Shown one piece after another: positions 11,748 to 22,773 of a DNA stretch of 64,000 nucleotides (its first letter is position 1; every line of letters starts with the position of its first letter). A model generated the notes under the pieces. That model was not told where the DNA came from. It did not search any database and was given only the letters and a program-made list of their open reading frames with translations. A program made the position numbers and the translations under genes. The stretch comes from Pseudo-nitzschia pungens (taxonomy: Eukaryota; Bacillariophyta; Bacillariophyceae; Bacillariales; Bacillariaceae): positions 1,178,001 through 1,242,000 of the forward strand of contig CM074766.1 in assembly GCA_037355855.1 (NCBI GenBank), given 5' to 3'.

Positions 11748-12910
11748 TTTCTCTTTTGGCTGTTGTGCAGTCTTGGATGGTCGTTCGTTTCTTTGAAGCG
11801 GTTCAGAGTCCGCGATCCAAATCGAACGAGCAGTTCGTATCACTGGTAGCAGGTTTTGGCGCCTTTCTGGCTGTCGTTGACGGAGTGTGATGAACGATGA
11901 TCTCTTTGCCGCACAAACCTATCCGATACGCTTTGTCGTTGCTGCCGTTCGCCGTTCCGTCATCGTAACAGTATTTGGCATCTGGCCAATTTTCTCAACA
12001 AAAATACCAGTGCTAGAATGGTACCGTACTTACCATAACCTTACATAACCTTACCGATACCGGTACTAGCACAAGCACCTTTACCAAGCATTTCTGAAAT
12101 GGTCAAAATCTGGACATATGATTTGGGGGATGATTTTTTGGACTGTTGCGCCGTTAAAGATGTAATTTTCCGTATTCTATCCTATGGTAAGGTCTAACGT
12201 TCTTGTACTGGTAGGGTAATTACCGGTAAGATTACCTCACGTAACCTTACGTACCACAACTGCTTTTTTTTTATTTTTTATTTTCAAAAAAATGATCCCG
12301 GCGCCTTCCACTGACGACACGGGATTGATGCTCGTGAATTTCACGAACCAGCGAATCCCAGGATGATTCGGTTTTTCAGTCGTGCCCTCCGTCCAAGGAA
12401 TAACTATGCCCTACTACTCCCTAATACGCCCTAATATGTACTAATCGTATGTACGGTATGAACCATTAGACATGGAGGGGTTATGTGTTGTTGGAAGGGT
12501 TTCGTACAAGACGGGGCTACGTTCTACGTAGAAAGCAAGCCGAAAATTTTTTCATCCTTTTGCGTTAATAAAAAAATACTACTGTAATAAGTTTCTTCAT
12601 GTCTTTCCTTGTCGCTGAACTTCTGACACAAACGAGTTGGTTGTATGTACCGGTACAGGAAAGATTTACGGTAAGAGTATGTAAAACGTAAATCGAAGAA
12701 CGATTTTGACTTCAGTTTCTCGTTCGATTCCGACATGCTTGTACCAGTACTGTGCAGTCCAGTCGAGAAGCAGTGAAAGTAGTAACAAGAATAGCAACAT
12801 TGACCTTCGAAGCATCATCAAACCAACCAACTCATCCGCTGAGAATGATGGTTTAGAGCTCGAGCAAGACGCAACCATTCGAACCAAAAAAGCTATTCGA
12901 CTACTCGAGT
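11748..12910. other. Intergenic between divergent genes
   Basis: This is a shared 5' region for the GT60-like gene (-) and the JmjC gene (+). Dense GTAAG/CTTAC and GGTACC palindromes occur at 12020-12075 and 12215-12260, and an A/T-only run near 12268-12292. I could not identify a core promoter. Confidence 0.45.
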
Positions 12911-15682
12911 ATGCCACCACATCCGAAGGGTCGATCCCTTCACGAGCCACTGCGGCCTCGGATTCATCCCCACGTCCCCCGTCTCTTGGCCAATCCGGAC
13001 TGGACTCCCGGGACGAAAGCAATCGACAACGATGACAAGGACAATGGCAAGGACAAGCACAAAGACAAAGATAATGACAAGGAGAAGGACAAGGATAATG
13101 ATGACGATGACGATGACGAAGCGCAGGAAACCGCCAATCACAGCGAACACAATCCGTTTCTCCAGGTGGTCTGGCCCGGCGAGGGAAAGAGCCGGATGGT
13201 TCCCTCCAACCTAACGACGAGCATCGTCGATGGAGGCAACACAATGCGGGGAAGCTGCCGTCCGATCTGCATCCATTTTCCGATTCTGGTCCGGGACACT
13301 CCCGAGTCGATCGGAATGAAACTTCCCAGGGGAGCGAGATCCAAGGGACGGAATCCACCAAACAATCGCAAGAAGACTCCCGCAACGATGAATGCTTCCG
13401 CCAAGCAGAAGGAGCAGCAGCAGCAGCAGCAGCAGCGACCAGAACAATCCGCATCTCCTACAAAAACCAAAACCAGAACCAAAATCAAAACCACCGGGCC
13501 ACAATTTGCTCCCTTTTCCATTTCCGACGTGGCCGAGGCGGTGGGACTCGCCACCCCGGTCCAGATGATCGATTGCGCGACACAGAAGCTGGCGAGCGAG
13601 TGCGAGGACTGGACCCTCGGGCACCTGCTGGAATACCTGCAGGACGAGGAGCGGCAAGCAATCACAAAGGCCAGCCTCCCGTCCCTGAAGCAACAGCGGT
13701 CGTCGTTGTCCTCGTCGTCTTCATCTTCGTCGTCTTCGCCGTTCTTGTCGCTGTTGTCGTCATCGAAACAGGCGACGCCGTCGTTGTCGTGGTCGTGGCT
13801 GCCGGAACCGGAATCCGAGTCTCTGTCGCAGTCTGAGGCGGCGTCGCAGTCGCAGTCTCTGCCCCAGTCTCAGTCCCAGTCTGCAACCCCGCCGCCCAGT
13901 GCTCTTCCACCGCCGGCACTGGGCGGGCGGAAACGCCGCAAGGCCGCCCTGGCCTCGGAGGAAAAAATTGCCTCTATACTCCACAACGAAACGACGTCGG
14001 ATGGGACGGCAGCGTCTTCCTCTCTCGCTCCGAACTCCAGAAAGAGAAACAAGAACGGGAACAAGAGCAGGAAGAAGCAGGTTGTCGTGCAAGACTTTGG
14101 GGTCGCCGCCGCCTTTCGGACCACCGTTCTCAACCAAATCTCGTACGAGTTCAGCGGGACTCCCCTGCACGACATGGTCCGGTCCCCGGGGCTCGTACGG
14201 GCCATCGACTGGATCGACCACGCCTGGCCGTCTCGTGCGAGGGCCCTTGCCGCTTTGTCGCACGCGCCGGAAGGAGCCGACTCCACTTCCACCACCAGCG
14301 AGAGCCGCAAGAATCGCAGCGACACCACCCACCCTTCGGAAGACCAATCTTCTCCAGAGAAGGCCCGGAAGGCTTCCGCCGAGTGCGAGTATCCGGTCGT
14401 CCAGTACTACTGCCTGACGTCCGCATCGGGGGCCTACACGGATTTTCACATCGATTTTGGCGGGTCCTCCGTCTGGTACCACGTGGTCTCGGGGAGCAAG
14501 GTCTTTTGCGTCCTGCCCCCCACCGACGCCAACCTCGCGGCGTTTCGGGAGTGGCTCTGCATGGAGGACCAGTCGAGCGTCTTTTTTCCGGACCGGCTCG
14601 GTCACGGAGCGGAGGAACGGGCTCCGAACCGAAACCGCAACCGCAGCAGGCGAAGCACTTCTCGTCCACCGAACTCGGTGGAGCTGGCCTCCGGGGACTG
14701 GAACAGCCGCGCCGGCGGCCCCGCCGTGCGATTTTGCGTGGCCGCCGGTGAGACATTGATACTGCCGGCGGGATGGATCCACGCCGTTTACACCCCGGGG
14801 GATTCCCTGGTCTTTGGCGGGAATTTCATGCACGGATGGGACATGGGGATGCAGCTCTCGATCAACAAGCTCGAGGCCGACTGCGGCGTCCTGGACCGGT
14901 ACCGGTTTCCCCATTTCGGGGCCCTGCAGATGTATGCCGCGGGCATGTACCTCCGGCGCCTGAAGGACGAGCGCGAGGGAGTGGTTGCGGTTGCGACCGA
15001 CGACAAGGAGCAAACCGCGACCACTTCTGCTGCTACTGCTACTGCTACTGCTACTGCTACTGCGCGGGAGCCCGTTTCGGATCGGGAACTCGACGAGCTG
15101 CCTTTTCTTCTCGAGGAACTCCGTGCCTGGTGGGCCCTGGAAGCCCGGAACCGCTGCCGCAACGACGATCGCGACGACGAGGAGGAGGATCCCAACCACC
15201 AGCAACAACTTGCTACAGACCCCGAGAGCCTTGGTCAGCGACGAAATCGGGACATGGTCGCTTCCCGGACCTCCTTTCGCACCGCTGCGAGGCGCGTCAT
15301 CGAGGAGGCCGGTTGCCGATCGATACCGGTCTTTCTTGCCTCGTTGCGCAAAGAGAACAATCGGGCGCGCAAAAAACGGGCTGCTGCTGCCAAGGCCAAA
15401 GCAAATCCAAATCCAAACGCAAATCCACATCCAAACGTAAACGGAAACGCAAATGCAAATGCAAATGCAAATGCAAATGCAGATATAACCGCAAACAGAG
15501 CGAGATCGGCAAGCGCGGAGAAGAACCGATCATCGGCTTCGAAGCGGCAGCAGCGCGCGATGCCTTCCCCATCACGGAAGCTTCCTCGGTCCCAGAACCG
15601 GGGGTCTCGGGGGATTCCCGACGACGAGGGTGATTTAGGAACACGACGAAGAGACCCGGGCTTACCAAGGCGGACGAGTTGA
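12911..15682 (+). CDS. JmjC-domain protein, KDM2/PHF8-like histone lysine demethylase
   Basis: The reading frame is 923 residues from ATG 12911. The JmjC fold is split by low-complexity inserts but its order is kept: VQMIDCATQKL (as in KDM2/PHF8), LNQISYEFSGTPLHDMV, RAIDWIDHAWP, then YYCLTSASGAYTDFHIDFGG. The Fe(II) triad appears as His513, Asp515 and His624 (AGWIHAVYTP), and the 2-oxoglutarate contact block is GSKVFCVLPPT. NFMHGWDMGMQL follows, equivalent to NFLH in the family. The N-terminus is Lys/Asp-rich and probably nuclear. The C-terminus has Asn-Ala repeats from an AAATGC hexamer run near 15430-15480. No PHD or CXXC finger is visible. Activity is inferred from the intact triad. The exact start is uncertain. 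Confidence 0.85.
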   Translation: MPPHPKGRSLHEPLRPRIHPHVPRLLANPDWTPGTKAIDNDDKDNGKDKHKDKDNDKEKDKDNDDDDDDEAQETANHSEHNPFLQVVWPGEGKSRMVPSNLTTSIVDGGNTMRGSCRPICIHFPILVRDTPESIGMKLPRGARSKGRNPPNNRKKTPATMNASAKQKEQQQQQQQRPEQSASPTKTKTRTKIKTTGPQFAPFSISDVAEAVGLATPVQMIDCATQKLASECEDWTLGHLLEYLQDEERQAITKASLPSLKQQRSSLSSSSSSSSSSPFLSLLSSSKQATPSLSWSWLPEPESESLSQSEAASQSQSLPQSQSQSATPPPSALPPPALGGRKRRKAALASEEKIASILHNETTSDGTAASSSLAPNSRKRNKNGNKSRKKQVVVQDFGVAAAFRTTVLNQISYEFSGTPLHDMVRSPGLVRAIDWIDHAWPSRARALAALSHAPEGADSTSTTSESRKNRSDTTHPSEDQSSPEKARKASAECEYPVVQYYCLTSASGAYTDFHIDFGGSSVWYHVVSGSKVFCVLPPTDANLAAFREWLCMEDQSSVFFPDRLGHGAEERAPNRNRNRSRRSTSRPPNSVELASGDWNSRAGGPAVRFCVAAGETLILPAGWIHAVYTPGDSLVFGGNFMHGWDMGMQLSINKLEADCGVLDRYRFPHFGALQMYAAGMYLRRLKDEREGVVAVATDDKEQTATTSAATATATATATAREPVSDRELDELPFLLEELRAWWALEARNRCRNDDRDDEEEDPNHQQQLATDPESLGQRRNRDMVASRTSFRTAARRVIEEAGCRSIPVFLASLRKENNRARKKRAAAAKAKANPNPNANPHPNVNGNANANANANANADITANRARSASAEKNRSSASKRQQRAMPSPSRKLPRSQNRGSRGIPDDEGDLGTRRRDPGLPRRTS

Positions 15683-17027
15683 TGGACAATCTGGAATTTG
15701 TTGTCCCGTGAGTGGAATGCAATACAATGTAATGCATTACAAAACAATGGAATGGAATGGAGTCAAACTGTAGGAACGGGACAGGATTGGATCCGGTTTC
15801 GATTCGGTCAGACTCTTTCTGGTTCTTTCCCTCGCAATTCAGAATAGTTCTCGGGACATGCTTATCGATTCTTCTTTCTGAGGATAAAAGAAAATGTTCT
15901 TCCGACACTAGAGGAATCGCGTTCCTGACTTTCGTGGCAATTGGCAAGAATGGTCTATTTTCTCTCCATTGAATTGAAACGAATTGCTGCCTTGTGAAGT
16001 TGCAGCAAAGGACGATTGGCGACTCCACGGATTGGCATGGCGACTTCAATAAATTGTAAATTAATTTGAATGCTCAGTGATGTGAAGTTAGGGAGGGATT
16101 GGCGTTTCAGGGATGGTGAAAGCCACTCTGCGGAAGCCCGGAAACTTTTGTTGCACCGGTTTTGCTCACGATTTCTCGCCACAAAATTTCTCCCGTCGTA
16201 AGCTCCATCACTGGAACGATTCGTCGGCAATGAATCGCGTCCATCGAGCTTGGATCTCATCGAACCACCAAGATTTAAATGCAAAGAGTATCGTCTCATC
16301 TCATTTCCGTCGGTGCCCGATACAGGATGCAGGTTTGATGGGATTCCTGTCGGTTCTCGAATAGTAGTAGTTCTTTTTCTGTGGATCTCTAATGAGAAGG
16401 GAAGACCACTTCATACAATGCATTGGTTGGTTTGATGCGAAGAAGTTACGCCCAAGTCTGACAAAGGCATTTTCGGGTTCATCACTGTTCAGTGACAACC
16501 CCCAGGAATCTTCCGAGGCCAGTTTCGATATCCTCGTTGTTGGAGCACTGTTCCCGTCAAGGACAAAAACCGCTTTGCTCCTTACTCGCGTCGTTCTATA
16601 CTACCACCATTCGGATTCGATCAACGTTCCTAGAGTGGAACATGAACGCTGCTCAATGACGCGAAACACAGAGGAACATCAAACTTGTCCATAACACAGC
16701 ATACCACTTTCGAAAGCAATTGAATTGCATCCATGTGATGAGATTCACTCAACACTAAGATCGAGTCCGGTCTGCACTGTGTTCTATGCTTTCTCTACAT
16801 TGCTCCACACTTGCAGAACGATGGAAAGATGCGACACCGATAATCAAACGAACAAAATTTATTCATTAATATTTCTATCTTTTCCGTTCGTGCAAGAAAT
16901 TTCTAAACGAAATTGAAATCCATCGATCAATATTGCGTTCATGATTTTTTTAAGGTCTACGATCGATTTTCAACGGCTTTAAAGGTAGTGTCTCGTTGAG
17001 AACAATTCGTGAGGCGTTGAAGTTGCT
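15683..17027. other. Intergenic
   Basis: I see no gene. AATGC/AATGG short repeats lie just after the JmjC stop (15718-15765), followed by A/T-rich unique sequence with only short ORFs. Confidence 0.5.
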
Positions 17028-19729
17028 CTATGTCATTTCTCTTTTTTTTAATCTTTCTCCCAAGTTAAGTGCATGTTTGTTCCAAAGCTTTTCGTCCCAA
17101 CCCAATCGAAACGCATACGATTTCTTTTCCGGTGTAAGGTCTTTCCAGTCCGAAAGCTGAACCGGAGCGTGCCTCATCCTATCCCATGAATGCCTTCCGA
17201 AGCCGAGCTGTTTTGCAAAATCTTTTTGTGCCTCTGGCAACTCACTCCAGCGAAAGTAGCGGAAGTATGGTTTAAACCGCATCGCCACCAATTCATCGTA
17301 TATCTCCGGGCGATTTCGAAACACCTTCAAATCCATGCAAAATACGGTAAACGAGAATGAAATTAGCACGAAATATGAAATCTAAGCCCACGAAAGCCAC
17401 CCCTAGCATATAGTTGGACCACAAACCAGAGCAAAGGCACCCCAATTATCTACTCACCTTATTGGAATTAATGTCGCAATATTTTCCCTTCTTCTTGTTC
17501 TTCTCGAACAAGCGCTCGTGATCCTCTTTCGCTTGGGCCCATCGTTTCTCTTTTTCTTCTGCTAGAATTTGCTCCCAGTCCTTGCCTCCATTCTCGATGC
17601 CGAGACCCTCTTGATTTCCATACGTTGCAGCTGTTGCTAGGGACAACATCGGGGTGTGTTTGTACATCAGGTCCAAAAAGGTCCGAGATGCGTTCAGCAG
17701 TCGGCCCTCAAGCTTGGGAGGGATGCAATCGAAGTATTGCTCCCCAAAGCGCTCTTCGTACGTCATATTTTCCTGTGGAAACTGTGAATAAACGCCGTAT
17801 TTTTCCAGGAGAATGCTCGCGATCTCGACGAGCTCCGACTTTCTAAATCCCTTTACTGTCAAGGAATCGGTGGGAGTCATCGGCTCCTGTTCGAAGCGAC
17901 GTGCATCGTATTCGTCGTAAGGAAACAGTTTGATCTCATTCCGAGCGAACAATGCTTCTACGATGCGCGTTGCGTGGTGGTCTGACGAGGGCCGGATTTT
18001 CATCCCGCCGTTGCTGCTGTTGCCGGTCGTCTTATTGGCATCGGAACTATCCTCAATGCTGCCCGTGTTCAGATTCTCGTCGGTGTGATTCCGATGCAGG
18101 TAGGAGAGAGGCGCATGCAGGTCCGGGTTTTCGTAATCGAGATCGTCGGCCGCTGTTGGGTTCACGCCGGACCCGGTGTTAACATCGGTTTGAAGGTTGA
18201 CCTTCCCGTCGGCCTCTTCCATCAATCGCTGGCAGGTCTTTTTCGCGGTCGGCAGCATGTGACAGATAAAATCGGTCACCATGTCGTCGCCGGGTCGATT
18301 CATGTTCATGGGAGAATGCATATCATATACCAGCACCTGGTTCGGCAGCGGAAAATAGTACGACCAGAGCGTGTAGAGCCACCACGAGGGATGGATTGAC
18401 AGCCGATCCTTCGGAAGGAACTCCAGGGCAGACTTCCCGTTAGGAAAAAGCGGCAGTCCCTCGGCTTGGCCCGTGACGTTGCCTGCACTTTCATATTTTC
18501 TGGCGAACCATTTCTGGACCCTTCTTTGATGGTCCTCCCAGTTGGTTAGGTACTCATTGGCATAGGCTAGAAAAGACTTGACCGATCTTCTCCGATCGGT
18601 CAGCCAATTGCGGTCCATGACCTGATCTAGGACCAGATACTTTTGGTAGTGAAAACTCGGCAGCCAGTCCACAAAGTGTCGATAGGCGAGGACGATGCGA
18701 ACCTTGTCGGGCGCAAATCCAGCTCCGTCAGACGCCGAGGTGAGCACGGACACGGTTCGCTCCATGACAGGCCTTGCGGTTGGAGAGCTGGGAGCCAATC
18801 TGCTCCCCCGACAGGATCACGGAGCGGTCCAGAGACCGAAGATTGTCGATCTGTCCAACAAACTTTTCCAGGTGCCGCTCTGTCTGGAAGCCATTCGAGC
18901 CGCTTCTCCTCCCGGTACAGCGCCGAGGTCTCCGAGGTGACGTTCCCCTTCTTCTCTGGTCCTCCGCATGCTAACTCCTCAGCTCCGGTGTGGTGAAGGG
19001 CCAACAACACTAGCCGTCGCAGGACTGTTTCTTCTCCATTCGGCATGATGTATTCCTGGTTCGGTGAGCCGCATCCCCCGCCGACAAAGTGATAGCCATC
19101 CGTTTTGGCCAGGCGGAGTGAATACTTTTCCAGGCCGCACTGGATAGTGGTGGTCGCCGTTTTGGGTGGGCCGATATGCAGGACCAACCATGGACCGTCA
19201 TTGTCATTATCCTCTACGAGTGGGCTGGGGTCGGACTCCAAATCCACAAACAGTTTCTTCGCTCGCGCTATGGCTGTCGCGTTGGAGATGTCCGATCCGG
19301 TAACTGTCGACCTTGCGATTTCCTCAGCATAGAGTCTCTTGCGTTTTTGATAGTTGCGTGCGTGCCCCGAAGATTGCCTTTTTTCCAATTGAGTGATCCT
19401 CCGCAGGAGCTCCTCGTCTTGTTTCCCACAGTCGCTGTTGCGGACCGTTCGGTATTGGCCTTTGAAATTTTTTTGTTGCTTGTCTGCTTTCGAGTTTTTG
19501 TTTTTCTTTGTCCGTCTCGTTTGGCTCGACGCATCGTAGAACTCTTCTCTGGATGGACGAACTAAACGACTCACCTGGGTCCGTTTGCATCAGGTTATCA
19601 TTTTGATGAAAGATGTATATCTGGAGAACACCCATCAGTCCTATGGCAATCGCCAGTGATTGAGATTCCGAGGTAGCGGAACGAGAAACCCCTCCTCCGC
19701 TTCCGGCTTGTAGGTTCCTGCTGCGTCAT
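17028..19729 (-). CDS. Sulfotransferase-like membrane protein with C-terminal LG-W modules (frameshifted)
   Basis: The P-loop-like PAPS site LHIGPPKTATTTIQ, followed by VILSGEQIGSQL and KVRIVLAYRHFVDWLPS, marks a sulfotransferase of the divergent stramenopile kind. An N-terminal hydrophobic segment (SLAIAIGLMGVLQIYIF) suggests a Golgi type II anchor. The last exon (17324-17028, after a 133-base GT-AG intron) adds two modules with the pattern W-x-x-L...A/F...LG-x-x-x-x-x-W (SELPEAQKDFAKQLGFGRHSW and DLTPEKKSYAFRLGWDEKLW, the first quoted in part). Conserved blocks switch frame near 18900-18950 and again near 18770-18790, each equal to one extra base. The first exon region (19729-19570) also needs frame changes. 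There are no stops inside the conserved frame. The start is provisional. It could be a young pseudogene or contain sequence errors. Confidence 0.7.
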
Positions 19730-20220
19730 TTCAACTTCTGTCTTCCTTGCCTGATTTCTTGTCGACGGAGGGTTTTGTTTGATGTTCGATTCGATCGTCG
19801 ATCCGCGAAGATCCAGTTCAGAATACCCTCAATCCAGCAGGAGAGTCCAATGGAGGTGGGGATGCTTTCCAATTGGTCTTTGGTCTTTCGAAATCAAAGC
19901 CCCAGAGGTGCACAAAGCACAAAGGCACTGAGTGCAGACTCGTATGGGTAAGTTACCGCGTACCTGTAATGCATCCGATCTTGGTTGGAACGAGGTGAAC
20001 GATGAAAGATAGTCAACGGTCATTAAAAACAACACTCACAGACGACCGACGATCATGACTTACACTTCGTGCGGTAATCTTATTGTTGTTCTTCATAATA
20101 CTTCGTAGTACGAGTAAGTTAATTATGGTGAAAAGAAGTACCGAGTAGGATACAGAGGCAAAAAGGCTTAAACCATTGCTCGATTTATTATACTTATGAC
20201 TGGTCGTAATTGCAGCAACA
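19730..20220. other. Intergenic between sulfotransferase-like gene and tRNA-Val
   Basis: I see no gene. This is the likely upstream region of the sulfotransferase-like gene. Confidence 0.5.
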
Positions 20221-20294
20221 GCAGAGGTGGTCTAGTTGGTTATGACGCGGCTTTAACACAGCTGAGGTCGTGGGTTCGATTCCCATCCACTGTA
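20221..20294 (+). tRNA. tRNA-Val (anticodon AAC)
   Basis: This is a 74-base cloverleaf with no intron. The anticodon stem CGGCT/AGCTG holds the loop TTAACAC, which gives AAC at 34-36 for valine GUU/GUC after inosine formation. The T arm is GTGGG-TTCGATT-CCCAT and the discriminator is A, as usual for valine. The acceptor stem GCAGAGG/CCACTGT has a G-T pair at the end and an A-A mismatch at the fifth pair. The D stem keeps only three good pairs. Confidence 0.85.
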
Positions 20295-20295
20295 C

Positions 20296-20300
20296 TTTTT
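20296..20300 (+). terminator. RNA polymerase III T-run after tRNA-Val
   Basis: Five T residues lie one base after the tRNA, in the same CTTTTTG context as after the tRNA-Glu gene at 8.4 kb. Confidence 0.75.
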
Positions 20301-22773
20301 GTCATTTGCGACAACCAGATGCCGATGTTTTCCCTTGTGATAACTTAGGTTCGAGATCATTTGTGGATGCGGTAATTACCCTTACCGTTAATTCGAGACA
20401 GTGCTTAGTTAAGAGAACAGGACGTCCTACGACCACTTCTTCCTCTGTGCGTCATGATGCCGTCCCCATCAAGATTGTCAAGATAACCAAAACTCAACCA
20501 ATATACCGGTATAGCTGGGCCCCAACCAATGATCTGGTAAAACGAATGAGGCTGAACAGATTCCATCTCATGAAAGCAATTTTCCATAGAGACTATAGCT
20601 GCAATTGCTGTCAAATAATACTCATCTTGATTGTCAAGATATCCAGAAGGAAACAACCACGATGTTTTCAAGTGAATCCTGTCCACCACCAGATGGCCTT
20701 GTTGGGAGACCAAAAGATCCCAAAACTTGCCAATGCCACAAAAGAAACTCGTGTTGCAATTGCCATGATATTGGATGTATCATACGTTGACACTAGTGTG
20801 AATAATGAAAACCTTTTCATCATGATATCTGGCGCTAATCAGATGGATTTTAAGAAGACGGCAACCGCATCACAACACAAAAGTTCGAGTCGTCTGCTTG
20901 TAGATTGCGAGTTCGAAAAGAACTTCTTCGAGTTCGAGGACCCACAAGGATCCTCGCACAACCCAAGCTACCACCAATCGCAAAACTCAACGAGCACTCT
21001 CGTACGGTACGTACTCCTCCTCAGGAAACTTGTACCCCCCCCCCCCCTCCATCATGGCCATCACCAACACCACATCCACCGCTACCGGGACGACATTGGC
21101 GGATACAACCGGGCGGATCCCAGGGAGGCCATCGAAGTGGTTGTTGGATGCCAACGACGACAGGATCATCGTCCGCATTCGCAAGGGATGGGGAGTCATT
21201 GCCCTCGGGATGGAACCATCATGGTGTTCGTAGCGGCCCTTTAGGCGAACCGGAACGTGGTTCCTCAAGGAAAGGTCAAGTTTCTCTGTTCGTTTTAGAG
21301 GCAAGGACCGACGGGCTGCAATGATCGCAAAGACATCATCTATGACGTGGATAACGATCCAATGGGGTGTGTATTTCCCGGATAGCCAATCCGTATCGAC
21401 CTTTGGACAAACAATCCGATCGTTTCCTTGCCGTTGATATCATGCTGCAGGCCCCCCTGGGTCGGACCGGTATCTTGGAATTCATTTCCTTTATCATTTT
21501 TCAAGTTGTAGCACACTCATTCCGTGCGATCATTCTATGCTGTATCAGCGAAAAGAATCAAATGCTCCTTGTCACATGGTAATATTGTATCATGTACCGC
21601 GGTATGTTCCACCAGAAAGGGTTGCGCCTTCGGTTGAGTGTACCGGTAAACTCCAGAGATTTATCGGGAAACGAATGGAAACTCCATTTCGATGTACTTG
21701 TACGTTCTGTGCGTATTCGTATCTGCTCTATCTCTTACCAAAAACATTGGGGAGACAAAACAATGGACAACCTCACGTGTTAGCGTACGCCCGAAGGCAT
21801 TTCCGATTCCGTTTCATTCCTGATGTCTACGTCTCATTTGAAAACAACGTGTCAGCTTTTTCCTCCACGACAGGCCTATCAAAGGCAAAAATTAGTGTTC
21901 CAAGTCGGACGCGAAAAACATGTTTGCGGAACAATCAAGTGCTCCTACGACTACGGTACATAAGGTCATTTTCAGTTCTTTTGTTCAGAACACAGCATTT
22001 GTCATCTATCGTTTGAGATTAGTGTCGATCCTGGCTTATTAGCTTAGAAACTACGGATCCATAATTAGTCTGGTCTACTGTTTCGAGTACAGTATATTGA
22101 TCAAAAAGTCAACATATATCGTATTATTGTATAAAGGATGTGCTGTCATTCTGGCATTTCTTCGTTCTTCTTTCCATTCAGAATCCTTGCGTCACATTGT
22201 AATTGATACCGTAAAAATATTTATGATATAAAACAAACTTCCCTGGGACACAATATTTATCACAAAAGGTTGGTATGTTAATGGGAACAATAATCAGAAA
22301 CCCTTCTGTCGAGCACTTCGGTCAGTGATTTGTATCAATTGTCAATAATTCTGAGTATGGAACTATAATTTCCCCGATCCGAGAATCTAGATCGGAATTA
22401 TATAAAAAAGTTTCACGAGTACCGGAAGAACCCATGGCACAAAGTGAAACGAAAGCCAGGAGATGTTAAGTATTTCAGCAATACCGGTTTAGGCCCGACA
22501 TTCCCACGGAACAGACGGCTCTGAGAATGTCATCACTATTTTGTGCAACAACACGACTATTGCAAATTTTTGTTGGGATCTTGACGGGAAAGGTCCCCTC
22601 CAATACCCGATACTTTTGTTATCGTACACAAGGGCATACCCATACACTGCGTGCTGACCTCGGCATTACCGGCATGTTGTCAAGTTGGGGATCCAACCCA
22701 CGCTGCTCTACTAGGTTACTCCCAATTCCGATTGCTAGTTTTGGTAGCTCCATAGCTTCGAGATAAATCTCAA
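20301..22773. other. Intergenic, no clear gene
   Basis: A 324-codon open frame starts inside the tRNA and runs to 21244. It shows no domain and biased His/Gln/Pro content from repeats, so I do not call it. A C-run lies at about 21037-21048. A/T-rich unique sequence follows to 22500. The last 250 bases are the upstream region of the sensor kinase gene. Confidence 0.45.

Noticed and set aside
10071..11849. 592-codon open frame opposite the GT60-like gene
   Set aside because: No domain; it mirrors the conserved gene on the minus strand, and high GC codon bias keeps the antisense frame open.
13760..15430. 556-codon open frame opposite the JmjC gene
   Set aside because: Composition is a Gly/Arg-rich shadow with no motif; the plus strand has the catalytic triad.
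20270..21244. 324-codon frame starting within tRNA-Val
   Set aside because: Begins inside the tRNA, has no recognisable domain and a repeat-driven His/Gln/Pro composition; no support for translation.
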